A stretch of DNA of 64,000 nucleotides, from the NCBI GenBank assembly GCA_029260615.1, contig JAJDCX010000005.1:1-64000 (forward strand), in the 5' to 3' direction. Within the stretch, counting starts at the first letter, position 1. Each line of letters starts with the position of its first letter. Under the pieces are notes generated by a model that did no database searches, was not told where the DNA came from, and worked only from the letters and a program-made list of their open reading frames with translations. Both the position numbers and the translations under genes were made by a program. This DNA comes from Phycisphaeraceae bacterium (GTDB taxonomy: Bacteria; Planctomycetota; Phycisphaerae; Phycisphaerales; Phycisphaeraceae). This document shows, in pieces, positions 51,446 to 60,338 of the stretch.

Positions 51446-52261
51446 ATGCCCGATCTGATACGCATAGAACACGACAACGGCGTAGTGACCTACCAGTCGC
51501 CGCTGCTGCGTGCTGTCGGTGTGCCGCACGGGTTTACGACACGGATTGGTGGGGTCAGTTCACCGCCTTACGCATCGTTGAACCTGGTGTCTTTAATCAA
51601 TGACCCGGAAGCGGACGCAAACACCCGTGTCGCAGAGAACTTCCGCCGAGTACGCAAGGCCCTTGGATGCCGCCAACACATCCGGGTACAGGTCAATCAG
51701 GTCCACGGCCGCGAGGTCTGGCGCCCCCCCTCCGAACCGATCCGTCCGGTCGATGCGCCCCGGGCGGATGCGATCGCAACAGACCGGGCGGGGTTGTTGT
51801 TGATGGTGCGTGTCGCGGATTGTGTGCCGGTACTATTAAGTGATAAGAATGGGCGCGTGGTGTCAGCGGTCCACGCGGGCTGGCGCGGCGTGATCGCGGG
51901 CGTGGTAGCAAGTGCTGTGGATGCTCTGACAAGTCTAAGTGAGATGCAGCCGTCAGGCTTGGTTGCGGCGGTTGGGCCGTGTATCCAGGTGGAACGCTTT
52001 GAGGTTGGGCAGGAGGTGGTCAAGGCGTTCCAGGATGCCGGGCTCGGGCACGCGGTGCGTCAGGATGACACTTGGACAAAGCACCATATTGATATACAGG
52101 CCGCTGTGATCCACCAATTAGATCAGGCGGGTGTCCCCTGCAATCAGATCGACAGGACCGGCCTCTGCACATTCGCCCAGGCTGACGACTTCTTCAGCCA
52201 CCGCCGAGATCAAGGCAAGACCGGTAGGCAGGCAGCGCTAATCGCTATCAAGCCGGAATAA
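51446..52261 (+). CDS. pgeF: YfiH/PgeF-type laccase-domain protein
   Basis: 271 aa from ATG at 51446. Family signatures: GFTTRIGGVSSPPYASLNL, QVNQVHGREVW, the His/Cys metal set VRVADCVPVLLSD and AVHAGWRGVIAGVV, and a C-terminal DRTGLCTF...SHRRDQGKTGRQAALI. These proteins were described as polyphenol oxidases; E. coli PgeF removes L-Ser from muropeptides and some relatives act on adenosine. Its link to the adjacent Hsp70 gene is unknown. Confidence 0.88.
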   Translation: MPDLIRIEHDNGVVTYQSPLLRAVGVPHGFTTRIGGVSSPPYASLNLVSLINDPEADANTRVAENFRRVRKALGCRQHIRVQVNQVHGREVWRPPSEPIRPVDAPRADAIATDRAGLLLMVRVADCVPVLLSDKNGRVVSAVHAGWRGVIAGVVASAVDALTSLSEMQPSGLVAAVGPCIQVERFEVGQEVVKAFQDAGLGHAVRQDDTWTKHHIDIQAAVIHQLDQAGVPCNQIDRTGLCTFAQADDFFSHRRDQGKTGRQAALIAIKPE

Positions 52262-52503
52262 ATTAAACCGCCTAGCCCGTACCGCTTACCACACGTCCTC
52301 ACAACCGTCACAACCGTTCGTTGTCGCAACCGATAACACAATCTAACCAAATCAGATTTGCCCAAGAGGGCATTTGTATTGGATGGTTACCCCGGCTGAA
52401 TTGGCACAATATCCAGCGGTGTGCCCAGCGTTACCAGAGGGGACCGAAATGTATCGGGCGTGAATATTCCATGACGAGGCTGAAAAGGAAGGATGGTAGA
52501 AAC

Positions 52504-53196
52504 ATGAAGAATTACCTTAGGAAGACGACACACAGAAAGTTGATGGGGTTATTGTGTATGGGTGCGGTGCTTGCACCGGCGGCCTGGGCCCAGGCGGGGG
52601 AAGTCATCGACTTTGAGATCAGCGAGGGCCAGGTCGTACCGACCGAAGACTTCGCGGTAAAAGTCTCAGTCCTGGGAGCGGCCATCACCTCCAGTGGCGT
52701 AGACATGCCGGTGACCGTTCTGATCAACATCGCCGGCACATCCTACGAACCATTCGGCGCACACGACGACCCATCCGAGGGCAACGTTAACGACCACTCG
52801 CCACCGCGGCATTTTATCGTGCAAGACACCTTCGACCCCAACGCGACGATCGACGTCACCGGCACAAGCTGGCGGACCAGCGGCAGCATGTACCTGCAGC
52901 GTAACTCATACGAGGAATCGCCCTCGGTGAAGGTGCTGCGGGACGGCGACCCTGTACCGAACATCGATGGATTTGAAGGGCAGGCCGGGGCCGTTGATTT
53001 TGTCGAGGATTACATCGATACCGAGACCGGCACGATGACGATGGATGTCAACCAATCGATCTACCTGTTCGAGTTGGGAACAACCCGGCTAAGCTCCAGC
53101 GCCGCAGACTTTCAGGACCTGGTCGTCCTGGTAACCCTGGGCACCACGCCCCAGGCTCTGGAAGAGGGTGACCTGGCCGACGCGTCGTACGATTGA
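52504..53196 (+). CDS. Exported protein of unknown function
   Basis: 230 aa from ATG at 52504, though longer in-frame starts exist upstream. A basic N-terminus is followed by a hydrophobic signal helix ending AWAQAG at about residue 31. The mature part is acidic, beta-rich and without cysteines, with VIDFEISEGQVVPTEDFAVKVSV and PVTVLINIAGTSYEPFG; it looks like one immunoglobulin/cohesin-like sandwich. No PEP-CTERM motif. It has a strong terminator behind it, and the 240-bp leader before it contains no other gene. Confidence 0.6.
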   Translation: MKNYLRKTTHRKLMGLLCMGAVLAPAAWAQAGEVIDFEISEGQVVPTEDFAVKVSVLGAAITSSGVDMPVTVLINIAGTSYEPFGAHDDPSEGNVNDHSPPRHFIVQDTFDPNATIDVTGTSWRTSGSMYLQRNSYEESPSVKVLRDGDPVPNIDGFEGQAGAVDFVEDYIDTETGTMTMDVNQSIYLFELGTTRLSSSAADFQDLVVLVTLGTTPQALEEGDLADASYD

Positions 53197-53262
53197 TCGG
53201 TTGAAGGTGGGTGCCACCTTTTGATGTGAACGGAGTCATAACAATTCAAATGCCTTTTTTGT

Positions 53263-53299
53263 CAGGCGGCGGGCTTTACGGCCCGCCGCCTGATTTTTT
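53263..53299 (+). terminator. Perfect 12-bp intrinsic terminator
   Basis: CAGGCGGCGGGC (53263-53274), loop of six, GCCCGCCGCCTG (53281-53292), then ATTTTTT. It ends the exported-protein gene and precedes the isomerase gene. Confidence 0.92.
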
Positions 53300-53351
53300 A
53301 TCCGCTCCCCAGCCCAACCCAGTTACTACGAAATCGGTAGAATCATGGACT

Positions 53352-54224
53352 ATGCCTGAGCCTTCACATTCTGGACCCGCAGACCGCATCGGCGTGTGCA
53401 GTTGGTCACTCAAGCCAACCCGCCCGACCGAACTGGTGCACATGCTCCACAGTTTATCTATCAACCGTGTGCAGCTATCCATGAGCCCGATGGTCCAAGA
53501 CCCGGGCGCTTGGGGCGGCGCAATTGATGAACTGCGCACCGCGGGGATAGAGGTAGTCTCCGGGATGTTCATGCCCGTCGGCGAGGACTACTCGACACTT
53601 GACACCATCCGTCTGACCGGTGGCGTGGTCCCAGACGAGCACTGGGACAAGAACCTGACGATCGCAACGGGGGTTGCCGGGATCGCCGGGCGAGAGGGGA
53701 TCAACAAGGTCACATTCCATGCCGGGTTCGTCCCGCACGACAAGACAGACCCGGGACACAAAAATCTTATCTCGCATCTAACCACGCTGGCGGACCTCTT
53801 CGCCGACGCCGATTGCAAACTGCTTTTAGAGACCGGGCAGGAGACGGCCGACGAACTGCTGGCATTCCTGGACTCAATCAATCATCCAAACCTGGGGATC
53901 AACTTCGACCCAGCTAACATGATCCTCTACGGCAAAGGCGATCCGATCAATGCGATCAGAAAGCTCGTCGGCCGTGTGCAGAGCGTACATATCAAGGACG
54001 CCATCGCCGCCACGACGCCGGGGCAATGGGGCGCCGAGGTGCCCGCCGGGCATGGACAAGTCGATTGGGGCCGCTTCTTTGAAGTGCTTGCCGACGCGGG
54101 CTACCAAGGGGATCTGGTCATAGAACGTGAGGCCGGCGAGGACCGCCCCGGTGACATTGCACTAGCACGCGGCCTGATTATTCAACACCTTTCAGGCAAA
54201 GACGCCCCGTCATCTCATCCTTAG
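53352..54224 (+). CDS. Sugar phosphate isomerase/epimerase-like TIM-barrel protein
   Basis: 290 aa from ATG at 53352. The xylose-isomerase-like AP endonuclease family 2 fold is seen from VCSWSLKP, NKVTFHAGF, KLLLETGQET, LGINFDPANMILYGKGDP, VQSVHIKDA and DLVIEREAG. These carry the metal-binding Glu/Asp/His residues. Members isomerise or epimerise sugars such as inositols and tagatose. It lies 11 nt before a Gfo/Idh oxidoreductase, a common pairing in catabolism of sugars and inositol derivatives. Confidence 0.82.
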   Translation: MPEPSHSGPADRIGVCSWSLKPTRPTELVHMLHSLSINRVQLSMSPMVQDPGAWGGAIDELRTAGIEVVSGMFMPVGEDYSTLDTIRLTGGVVPDEHWDKNLTIATGVAGIAGREGINKVTFHAGFVPHDKTDPGHKNLISHLTTLADLFADADCKLLLETGQETADELLAFLDSINHPNLGINFDPANMILYGKGDPINAIRKLVGRVQSVHIKDAIAATTPGQWGAEVPAGHGQVDWGRFFEVLADAGYQGDLVIEREAGEDRPGDIALARGLIIQHLSGKDAPSSHP

Positions 54225-54235
54225 GAAAGCACCTC

Positions 54236-55258
54236 ATGGTCAATGTCGGCGTGATCGGTTTAGGCGTGATGGGGACGACGCATCTGGACGCCTATGCCTC
54301 GGTAGCAGACGCCAGGGTGGTCGCCGTCGCCGACCGTGACCCGGCGAAACTCCGCGGCGAGAAGACCGCCGGGGGCGTCATCCAAGGCCAAGCCCAAGGC
54401 GGGTTCGACCTCTCTAAAGTGAAGCAATACGCCCAGGGAATTGACCTGATCCATGACCCCGCCGTCGATCTGGTGGATATCTGCCTGGCGACGCCGCTGC
54501 ACGCGGAGTATGCGATTCATGCGCTCAAGGCCGGCAAGCATGTGCTGATAGAAAAACCTCTGGCTCGTACCTCCGAAGAAGCAAGTCGCATAATAGAAAC
54601 GGCGGAAACATCTAAGGGCATGGCGATGTGCGCGATGTGCATGCGGTTCTGGCCGGCATGGGTCTGGCTCAAGCAAGCGGTAGACAGCGGGCGCTACGGC
54701 ACGGTGCGGTCGGCTGTGTTCCGCAGGGTTGGCAGCCACCCAGGCGGCCCGTTCTATTCAAGCGGCGAACTATCAGGCGGCGCAATCCTCGACCTGCACC
54801 TCCACGACACCGATTTTATCCAACACCTATTTGGAATACCCCAAGCAGTCACCAGCAACGGGTACAAAAAAATCACCGACCACATCGATCACGTCACCAC
54901 CTTCTACCACTACCCCGACGGCCCGCACGTCGTCGCCGAGGGCGGCTGGGCCATGGCCGATAGCTTCGGATTCAGAATGACCTACTGTGTGAACTTCCAA
55001 AACGCGACCGCGGAATTTGATATCTCTAATGACGAATCACTAACGCTATACGAACCCGGCAAAGAACCCCATACCGTTGGGATAGAAACCGGGATGGGAT
55101 ACGTCCCGCAACTGGCGTACTTCATCCAGTGCATCCAAACCGGTAAACCACCCACACGTATCACCCTTAAAGACGCGGCACAGTCCCTTCTGATCGTCGA
55201 AGCCGAGGCTCGGAGTGTCGAATCAGGTCAAACGCAGAATGTTCCAATACTGGGTTGA
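54236..55258 (+). CDS. Gfo/Idh/MocA family oxidoreductase
   Basis: 340 aa. Rossmann motif VGVIGLGVMGTTHLDAY, EKPLARTSEEA and a C-terminal domain with DLHLHDTDFIQHLFG. It is distinct from the paralogue at 10024. With the upstream isomerase it probably forms a small unit for oxidising and isomerising a sugar or cyclitol; the substrate is unknown. The intergenic stretch 55259-55582 after it has no gene. Confidence 0.87.
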   Translation: MVNVGVIGLGVMGTTHLDAYASVADARVVAVADRDPAKLRGEKTAGGVIQGQAQGGFDLSKVKQYAQGIDLIHDPAVDLVDICLATPLHAEYAIHALKAGKHVLIEKPLARTSEEASRIIETAETSKGMAMCAMCMRFWPAWVWLKQAVDSGRYGTVRSAVFRRVGSHPGGPFYSSGELSGGAILDLHLHDTDFIQHLFGIPQAVTSNGYKKITDHIDHVTTFYHYPDGPHVVAEGGWAMADSFGFRMTYCVNFQNATAEFDISNDESLTLYEPGKEPHTVGIETGMGYVPQLAYFIQCIQTGKPPTRITLKDAAQSLLIVEAEARSVESGQTQNVPILG

Positions 55259-55582
55259 TCCACCGGCAATCGCAAGCGGATAACCCCCTATTCAACCCAA
55301 CCTACCACCTCTGCCCATTACTCCAGACCGCTACATGCGATAGCAAAACGATGCGGGTACGGATAGCCAGTGAAAAACTGTTTAATTCTGCCCAGCCGTG
55401 GTTTATACTAAAAGGGACCCAGTGCCCAGGGTGTTCAGGGGCAGTCCAGAGTAGCGTCTTAGCTTGCTCAGATGATCGGTAGGGCGGGGCCAAAAAGTTA
55501 CAAGGAGGTAACACGATCGGCCAGCCGAGTGTAAGTGTCAGGTGCGCCGCCATCGCGTGGTGCATCAAGGGAGGACCAAAAC
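55259..55582. other. Intergenic region before the PEP-CTERM gene
   Basis: 324 bp without a credible gene. A weak -10-like TATACT occurs at 55404-55409, and an AGGGAGG ribosome-binding site at 55568-55574 precedes the next ATG by 8 nt. Nothing else was recognised. Confidence 0.5.
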
Positions 55583-57463
55583 ATGATGCGTTCCTGGATC
55601 AGTCATCACTACCCCCACGTCCTCCTGCTGGCGGGCTCCGCAGTGTGCCTGTCGATTGCTCTATCGTCCCCCCAACACAAGCACGCAACCCACGACGCCC
55701 AGCCCGATCAGTCCCAGGCCCGGCAAGCATCCCTTGATACATTCACGACCCATTACCCCAGCGCCAAGACCCAGAGCCTGGCCGAATTCCTACACCTGGC
55801 CCGGATCAAATACCAACGCAATCACCCCGACCAGCCCAACGCCGGTAACGAGTCCAACGACGCACAGGCACCCCTTGCACTGACCAACGAAGACGCTTCA
55901 CAGCAGCGTATGATCCAACGCAAAGACTTTGCATCCCTGCCCAAAGTCAACGACCCCTTTGCTATCGATCGCCCAGAGTACGCCTATGTGGTGGACCCCT
56001 TAGCGCTACCCCAGCCGGACGCTTTGCCAACACGTGAATACGTGATCCTGGGCTTCGGCGAAGTTGGACAAGAGCAACCCGAAGATTCGTCATCGGACAA
56101 CGACACAATCCACCAGGCACACCTAACACCAACCCCAGCCGATACATTCGCAACCCTCGACAAGACCAACTCGCCTGACGCCGACCTCGCCCCCCTGACC
56201 GTGCCGCAAACCCAGGCGGTCCCAATCACGCAACTAACCTCCACCGTTGCCCCCGCACCAATTGCTGCGCCCATATCGATCAAGCAAACCGCCAGCCAGC
56301 CGGCCCCGACCCCAGTAGCTTCACGGGCCACACCCCTGACTACCAAATCCGAAACAAACCCCGCCCCCGCGCTGCGCCTACCGAACCAATCGGCCGTAGT
56401 GAACAATCGCCCCGCTTCAACCGACACCCCTGCCACCACCACTCCCCACACTAAAACACCACTCGTCGCTACCCAACTTACCCCCAGTAACAATAACCCT
56501 CGCCCTGCTGCCCAAGGACATACAGACAAGCCGGCCCCCGCTAAATCCGCCGACACCAAACCCCTGTCACGCCCCACCAAGCAGGACAAGCCCAGCCCGA
56601 TCCACGTCACCAACAAGACCCCCGTCACTACCCCCTCAAAAGCCAAGACCCAGACACCCAAACCCGACAGCCGCCCACACCAGCCCACCACGCCAGATAA
56701 ATTCGTGTCAACCAAACCGCTTCACACAAACCCAAACACCACCAAATCCCCGGCGAAAACAACAAGCAAAACGACCAACCCCTTGGTAGTACTCATCGAC
56801 GACTACGACTCCATCGGCTCTGATCGACTCAACGCAATCGACAACGCCCTATCACGGATCAACCTCGCCGCTAAGAAAGCCGACATCGGACTCGAACTGA
56901 AAGTCACCACCGACAAGTACGCCGACCACAACATCCTCTTCCGCGAAAACAACGGCAAAGACATGGGCAACGTCCTCGGCCTCGCACAATTCGCCGTCAC
57001 CGAAGATGCCCAAGGAAACGAATTCTTCCTCGGCGAAAACAGCCACGCACAAGGCGGCATTGCCCAAATCGACATCAATGACTCATTCAACTGGTTCGCC
57101 GGCGAAGACGAAAACGAGATCGGCGACAACCAGTACGACTACCAGACCGCCGTCGAACACGAATTCTTCCACCTCCTGGGCATCGACGACGACTTCGACA
57201 ACCTCGATGCCGTGTCCCACGGCCTACTAGGCCTCGGCGAAACCCGACGTGACTTCGATGACCATGAAATAAACGAGTTGTCCGGTCTCTTCGCATCCCA
57301 CAACGCATGGCAACCCCAACCCAACCCCCCATCGTCACCAGGTAACAGCAAGGGCAAGGTCCGATACAAATCCAAAGCCCTCACCGCCGCCGTACCCGAA
57401 CCGGCAAGTTTGGCCCTGATCGTAGTGGGTGTGGCAGGAGTACTATTGCGGCACAGAAAGTAG
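55583..57463 (+). CDS. PEP-CTERM anchored metalloprotease with long Pro/Thr linker
   Basis: 626 aa. Signal helix at 13-28, then about 350 residues of low-complexity Pro/Thr/Ala/Lys sequence (repeated PATTTPHTKTPL-like words). A metalloprotease domain of matrixin type has HEFFHLLGIDDD, with the HExxH at residues 526-530. At the C-terminus a PEP-CTERM sorting signal (VPEPASLALIVVGVAGVLLRHRK) should be cut by an exosortase and attach it to the surface or extracellular matrix. No exosortase is in the window. Confidence 0.8.
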   Translation: MMRSWISHHYPHVLLLAGSAVCLSIALSSPQHKHATHDAQPDQSQARQASLDTFTTHYPSAKTQSLAEFLHLARIKYQRNHPDQPNAGNESNDAQAPLALTNEDASQQRMIQRKDFASLPKVNDPFAIDRPEYAYVVDPLALPQPDALPTREYVILGFGEVGQEQPEDSSSDNDTIHQAHLTPTPADTFATLDKTNSPDADLAPLTVPQTQAVPITQLTSTVAPAPIAAPISIKQTASQPAPTPVASRATPLTTKSETNPAPALRLPNQSAVVNNRPASTDTPATTTPHTKTPLVATQLTPSNNNPRPAAQGHTDKPAPAKSADTKPLSRPTKQDKPSPIHVTNKTPVTTPSKAKTQTPKPDSRPHQPTTPDKFVSTKPLHTNPNTTKSPAKTTSKTTNPLVVLIDDYDSIGSDRLNAIDNALSRINLAAKKADIGLELKVTTDKYADHNILFRENNGKDMGNVLGLAQFAVTEDAQGNEFFLGENSHAQGGIAQIDINDSFNWFAGEDENEIGDNQYDYQTAVEHEFFHLLGIDDDFDNLDAVSHGLLGLGETRRDFDDHEINELSGLFASHNAWQPQPNPPSSPGNSKGKVRYKSKALTAAVPEPASLALIVVGVAGVLLRHRK

Positions 57464-57494
57464 TAGGAAGAGAACCAAATAACCCGGGCCTTCA

Positions 57495-57776
57495 TCAGCC
57501 GTGGCCACCCATCCCAAAAGAATCGAAGTCTTCTCGTAGGTCGCGTAAAGCACGATCAACAATCCTACGAACCTGCCTCTCCACTTCATCAACGGAACGC
57601 TTCTCGTCTGGCAGCATCATCCAGCAGAACCGGATCGCCTGGCGGATCTGTTGATCAATCTGATCGGGACCAAACATTTTGCGGAAGTTGTCGCCCGCGT
57701 TCGGGTCATCTCCTGAGAATAAGGCCACGGAATATCCTTTCAAATCAGATCGTTTTAGATAGGTCGCTTCCATCAT
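57495..57776 (-). CDS. Small conserved helical protein
   Basis: 93 aa. The central part DQQIRQAIRFCWMMLPDEKR and the heptad-like EVERQVRRIVDRALRDLREDF fit a helical, soluble protein of the kind I recall as widespread in Planctomycetota and other bacteria without function. It lies convergent with the PEP-CTERM gene. No catalytic residues or signal peptide. Confidence 0.62.
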   Translation of the reverse strand: MMEATYLKRSDLKGYSVALFSGDDPNAGDNFRKMFGPDQIDQQIRQAIRFCWMMLPDEKRSVDEVERQVRRIVDRALRDLREDFDSFGMGGHG

Positions 57777-57901
57777 AGCTGACCCCCAACATCACAACGC
57801 CCGATAAACCAACCGCCCCCTAACATCGGTTTTTCCAACCGGCGTGGCTGGCTAACTCGCGCTGAAATATCATCTTGAGTATTTTGGGTTTTCCTCTTGA
57901 C

Positions 57902-57934
57902 GTTCGGTTCTTTTTGGGGTAACGTTTACCGAAC
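57902..57934. promoter_or_regulatory. Dyad GTTCGGT-N19-ACCGAAC upstream of the lexA region
   Basis: A 7-bp perfect inverted repeat with a 19-bp spacer, 702 bp before the lexA start. It sits just upstream of a short ATG with a GGAG-like site. A repressor operator is possible; the planctomycete LexA box is not known to me. Confidence 0.35.
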
Positions 57935-57958
57935 AGATTTTGGAGTCAATGTTAAAGT

Positions 57959-58062
57959 ATGCCAATGCGGTACGTCGAAGGTAAGAGCGGTTCGAGGATG
58001 AAGCCTACAAGATGTGGTGCTTCGTCGAGCTGTTCACCCCTATGGAGGCGATACCGCCATGA
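57959..58062 (+). pseudogene. Possible frameshifted short gene upstream of lexA
   Basis: ATG at 57959 (or 57965) reads MRYVEGK and then leaves frame. The next frame gives ERFEDEAYKMWCFVELFTPMEAIPP and stops at 58060-58062. Inserting one G after codon AAG (about 57985) joins the two. Such a coherent, acidic, Trp/Phe-rich peptide in an otherwise non-coding-looking stretch is suggestive but not proof. No relative is recognised. Confidence 0.25.
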
Positions 58063-58635
58063 CTGTTCCACTGGTAATGCTGGGCCCTGGAGGCGACTTT
58101 ACAACGACCCTGAACGTGCGTGGGCGGGGTTTGACCCGTCAGACCGGCTCAGCACAAGGGCACGACCCGCAGGGGGACTCGGCCGGGGGCTACGCACAGT
58201 GGGGCCGGTGGCGCCGCCCCAAGGGCGATGCCCAAGCCTCGTCAGACGACCAAGGAATCCAGGGGGCACAGACCCCCTATCGGCCAACCCAGGACCGCTT
58301 CGAGCATGTACCAGCCCAAGACCCCACAGACGTCTACACCCCCCAGGGCACACGCCGGGCCAACCCTGGGCGGGCAGCGGTACTCAAAACAGCGCTGCAC
58401 TGGCTAAGCACCCAACAGCGCGCGGTACGCTCCCTGGGCTCGCTGGTTTCCGTGATGCGGCAATCACTCCCGTCCGGGACCGGAAACGACCTCACAGTAA
58501 ATACCCAAGGCCCCAAGACAAACAACCCCAATCAAAACACAACCACCAAGGTGCGGGTCACCGGGCCACCAGCCAAACCGCCCTACCACCCGATTTATCT
58601 CCCGTCCGATCAGCCTAACTTCGCGGAGGCGAACC

Positions 58636-59265
58636 ATGAGCATGAACCTGACACCCAAACAACTGCACATCCTCACCCGGATCCGCGACATCAGGCTGTC
58701 ACGCGGCTATTCGCCGACGATGCAGGAACTCGCCGACGAACTGAACGTCTCCAAAGTCACCGTCTTCGAGCACGTCGAGGCCTTGATCAAAAAAGGAGCA
58801 CTGGTCAGGAAAGCCAACAAGGCGCGCTCTTTGGAGATTAGCCCAAGTGCCGGCCTCCCCGATGAGCAACGCAACAGCCGCCTCCCCCTGGTCGGAACAA
58901 TCGCCGCTGGCTTCCCCATCGAAGCCGTCGAAGAACGCGAACACCTGGACCTCGAAGAACTCTTCGTCCGCTCCTCCTCAAAATCAGGCGAAACCTTCGT
59001 CCTTAAAGTCCGTGGCGACTCCATGATCGACGAGCAGATCCGTGACGGCGACTTCGTCATCTGCGAACAACGCACCACCTACCGCAACGGCCAAACCGTC
59101 GTCGCCCTCCTGGATAACGGCGAAGCAACCCTTAAAAAGTTCTACAAAGAGCGCGACGGCCGGATCCGCCTCCAACCCGCCAACGATTCTTTTGAACCGA
59201 TCTTCGCCAACCCCCAAGACATCACCCTCCAGGGCCTCGTCATCGGAGTCGTCAGGGCGTATTGA
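58636..59265 (+). CDS. lexA: SOS regulator LexA
   Basis: 209 aa with GGAGG eight nt before the ATG. An N-terminal winged helix (LTPKQLHILTRIRDIRLSRGYSPTMQELADELNVSKVTVFEH) and a C-terminal S24 peptidase domain are present. The autocleavage bond is Ala91-Gly92 in GTIAAGFP, with catalytic Ser129 in GDSM and Lys167 in ATLKKF. RecA-triggered self-cleavage should derepress DNA repair genes. An AlkA-like DNA glycosylase gene is nearby but not co-oriented. Confidence 0.94.
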   Translation: MSMNLTPKQLHILTRIRDIRLSRGYSPTMQELADELNVSKVTVFEHVEALIKKGALVRKANKARSLEISPSAGLPDEQRNSRLPLVGTIAAGFPIEAVEEREHLDLEELFVRSSSKSGETFVLKVRGDSMIDEQIRDGDFVICEQRTTYRNGQTVVALLDNGEATLKKFYKERDGRIRLQPANDSFEPIFANPQDITLQGLVIGVVRAY

Positions 59266-59475
59266 ACTGCAACCGACATCACTGCCCATCGCTTAGCGGG
59301 TGATCGCAGATCGCCGGGATTTACCACCACCCATACACGCGGATTTTTGATCCGTCGCCAAACAATGCGATGATTCCAACGCCTCTTGGTTTTTCATTTC
59401 ATTGATGCTATCCCTCGCGATATTGAATCGACCGGATGCTTGGTGGCCCGAGGGCAATCCCCTTATCATCTGTCT

Positions 59476-60309
59476 ATGGAAGATCGACCGATCGGTTTAA
59501 TCGCGGGCGAGGGGCGGCTGCCGGTACTCGAGGCGGCGGGTATCCGTGCAGCGGGGCGGCGGGTGGTCTGTGTGACGATCGGCGAACGATACGACCACGA
59601 CCTGCCGGGGCTCTGTGACGGGTTTGCCCGCGCCGGGGTCGCTCGGCCCGGCCAATGGATAAAGCTGATGAAACGCTGGGGGGCACAACAAGCCGTCATG
59701 GTCGGCGTGGTCAAAAAGACCCGGATGTACGACCCCATCAGGCTCGTGCGTTCCCTACCGGACCTACGGGCGATCCGGCTATGGTATCGTGTGCTACGCC
59801 ACGATCGGCGGAGCCAGACACTCCTGACCGCACTGGCGAACGAACTCTCAACCAATGGGGTCGAACTGATCGACACGACACGCTACATCCCAGACCACAT
59901 GGCCACCCCCGGCGTGCTGACACGCAAACAGCCCAGCACCCAGCAGATGTCAGACATCACCTTCGGCTGGCCAATCCTCATGCAGATGAACGACCTGGAT
60001 ATCGGCCAGGCCATCGCTGTCAAAGACCGGGACGTCATCGCGGTCGAGGCGATCGAAGGGACCGACGGCATGATCCGCCGGGCCGGGGGTTTATGTAAGT
60101 CTGGCGGGTGGGTGCTAATCAAGGGCCCCAAGCCCGACAAGGACCGCCGCTTCGACGTCCCAACCGTGGGCGTTACAACAATCGAAACACTCAAAGCCTC
60201 CGGCGGATCGTGCCTGGCAATCGCCTCGGGTTCGGTGATCCTGGCAGAGAAAGATCAAGTCATCGCCGCCGCAGACAAAGCGGGGATCGCGGTTGTCGGA
60301 ATCAACTAG
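59476..60309 (+). CDS. lpxI: UDP-2,3-diacylglucosamine pyrophosphatase (LpxI type)
   Basis: 277 aa from ATG at 59476. Signatures of LpxI/DUF1009: IGLIAGEGRLPVLEAAGIRAAG, AVMVGVVKKTRMYDP, GVELIDTTRYIPDHMATPGVLT, DIGQAIAVKDRDVIAVEAIEGTDGMIRRAG and a LIKGPKPDKDRRFDVPTVG tail. LpxI hydrolyses UDP-2,3-diacyl-GlcN in lipid A synthesis in bacteria that lack LpxH. It supports a lipid A-bearing outer membrane. Confidence 0.9.
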   Translation: MEDRPIGLIAGEGRLPVLEAAGIRAAGRRVVCVTIGERYDHDLPGLCDGFARAGVARPGQWIKLMKRWGAQQAVMVGVVKKTRMYDPIRLVRSLPDLRAIRLWYRVLRHDRRSQTLLTALANELSTNGVELIDTTRYIPDHMATPGVLTRKQPSTQQMSDITFGWPILMQMNDLDIGQAIAVKDRDVIAVEAIEGTDGMIRRAGGLCKSGGWVLIKGPKPDKDRRFDVPTVGVTTIETLKASGGSCLAIASGSVILAEKDQVIAAADKAGIAVVGIN

Positions 60310-60338
60310 GATCAGGCGAACCCACTGTAAATCTCGCA

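Larger units (their letters stand above)
57777..58635. other. Long region before lexA without a confident gene
   Basis: 859 bp. Apart from the dyad and the frameshifted peptide, all three plus-strand frames show unnatural composition (Gln/Arg/Pro-rich), and the longest ORF (58014-58841) overlaps lexA by 200 nt. I see no RNA-gene signature. It may hold a decayed gene. Confidence 0.4.

Noticed and set aside
52418-52436. TGGCAC-like sequence upstream of the exported protein gene at 52504
   Set aside because: The -24 half is present but no GC at -12 spacing; not a credible sigma-54 promoter.
58014-58841. 275-aa ORF before and across the lexA start
   Set aside because: Overlaps lexA by 200 nt in another frame and has Gln/Thr/Pro-rich non-coding composition. 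A GGAGG precedes its internal ATG at 58059, but no family is seen.
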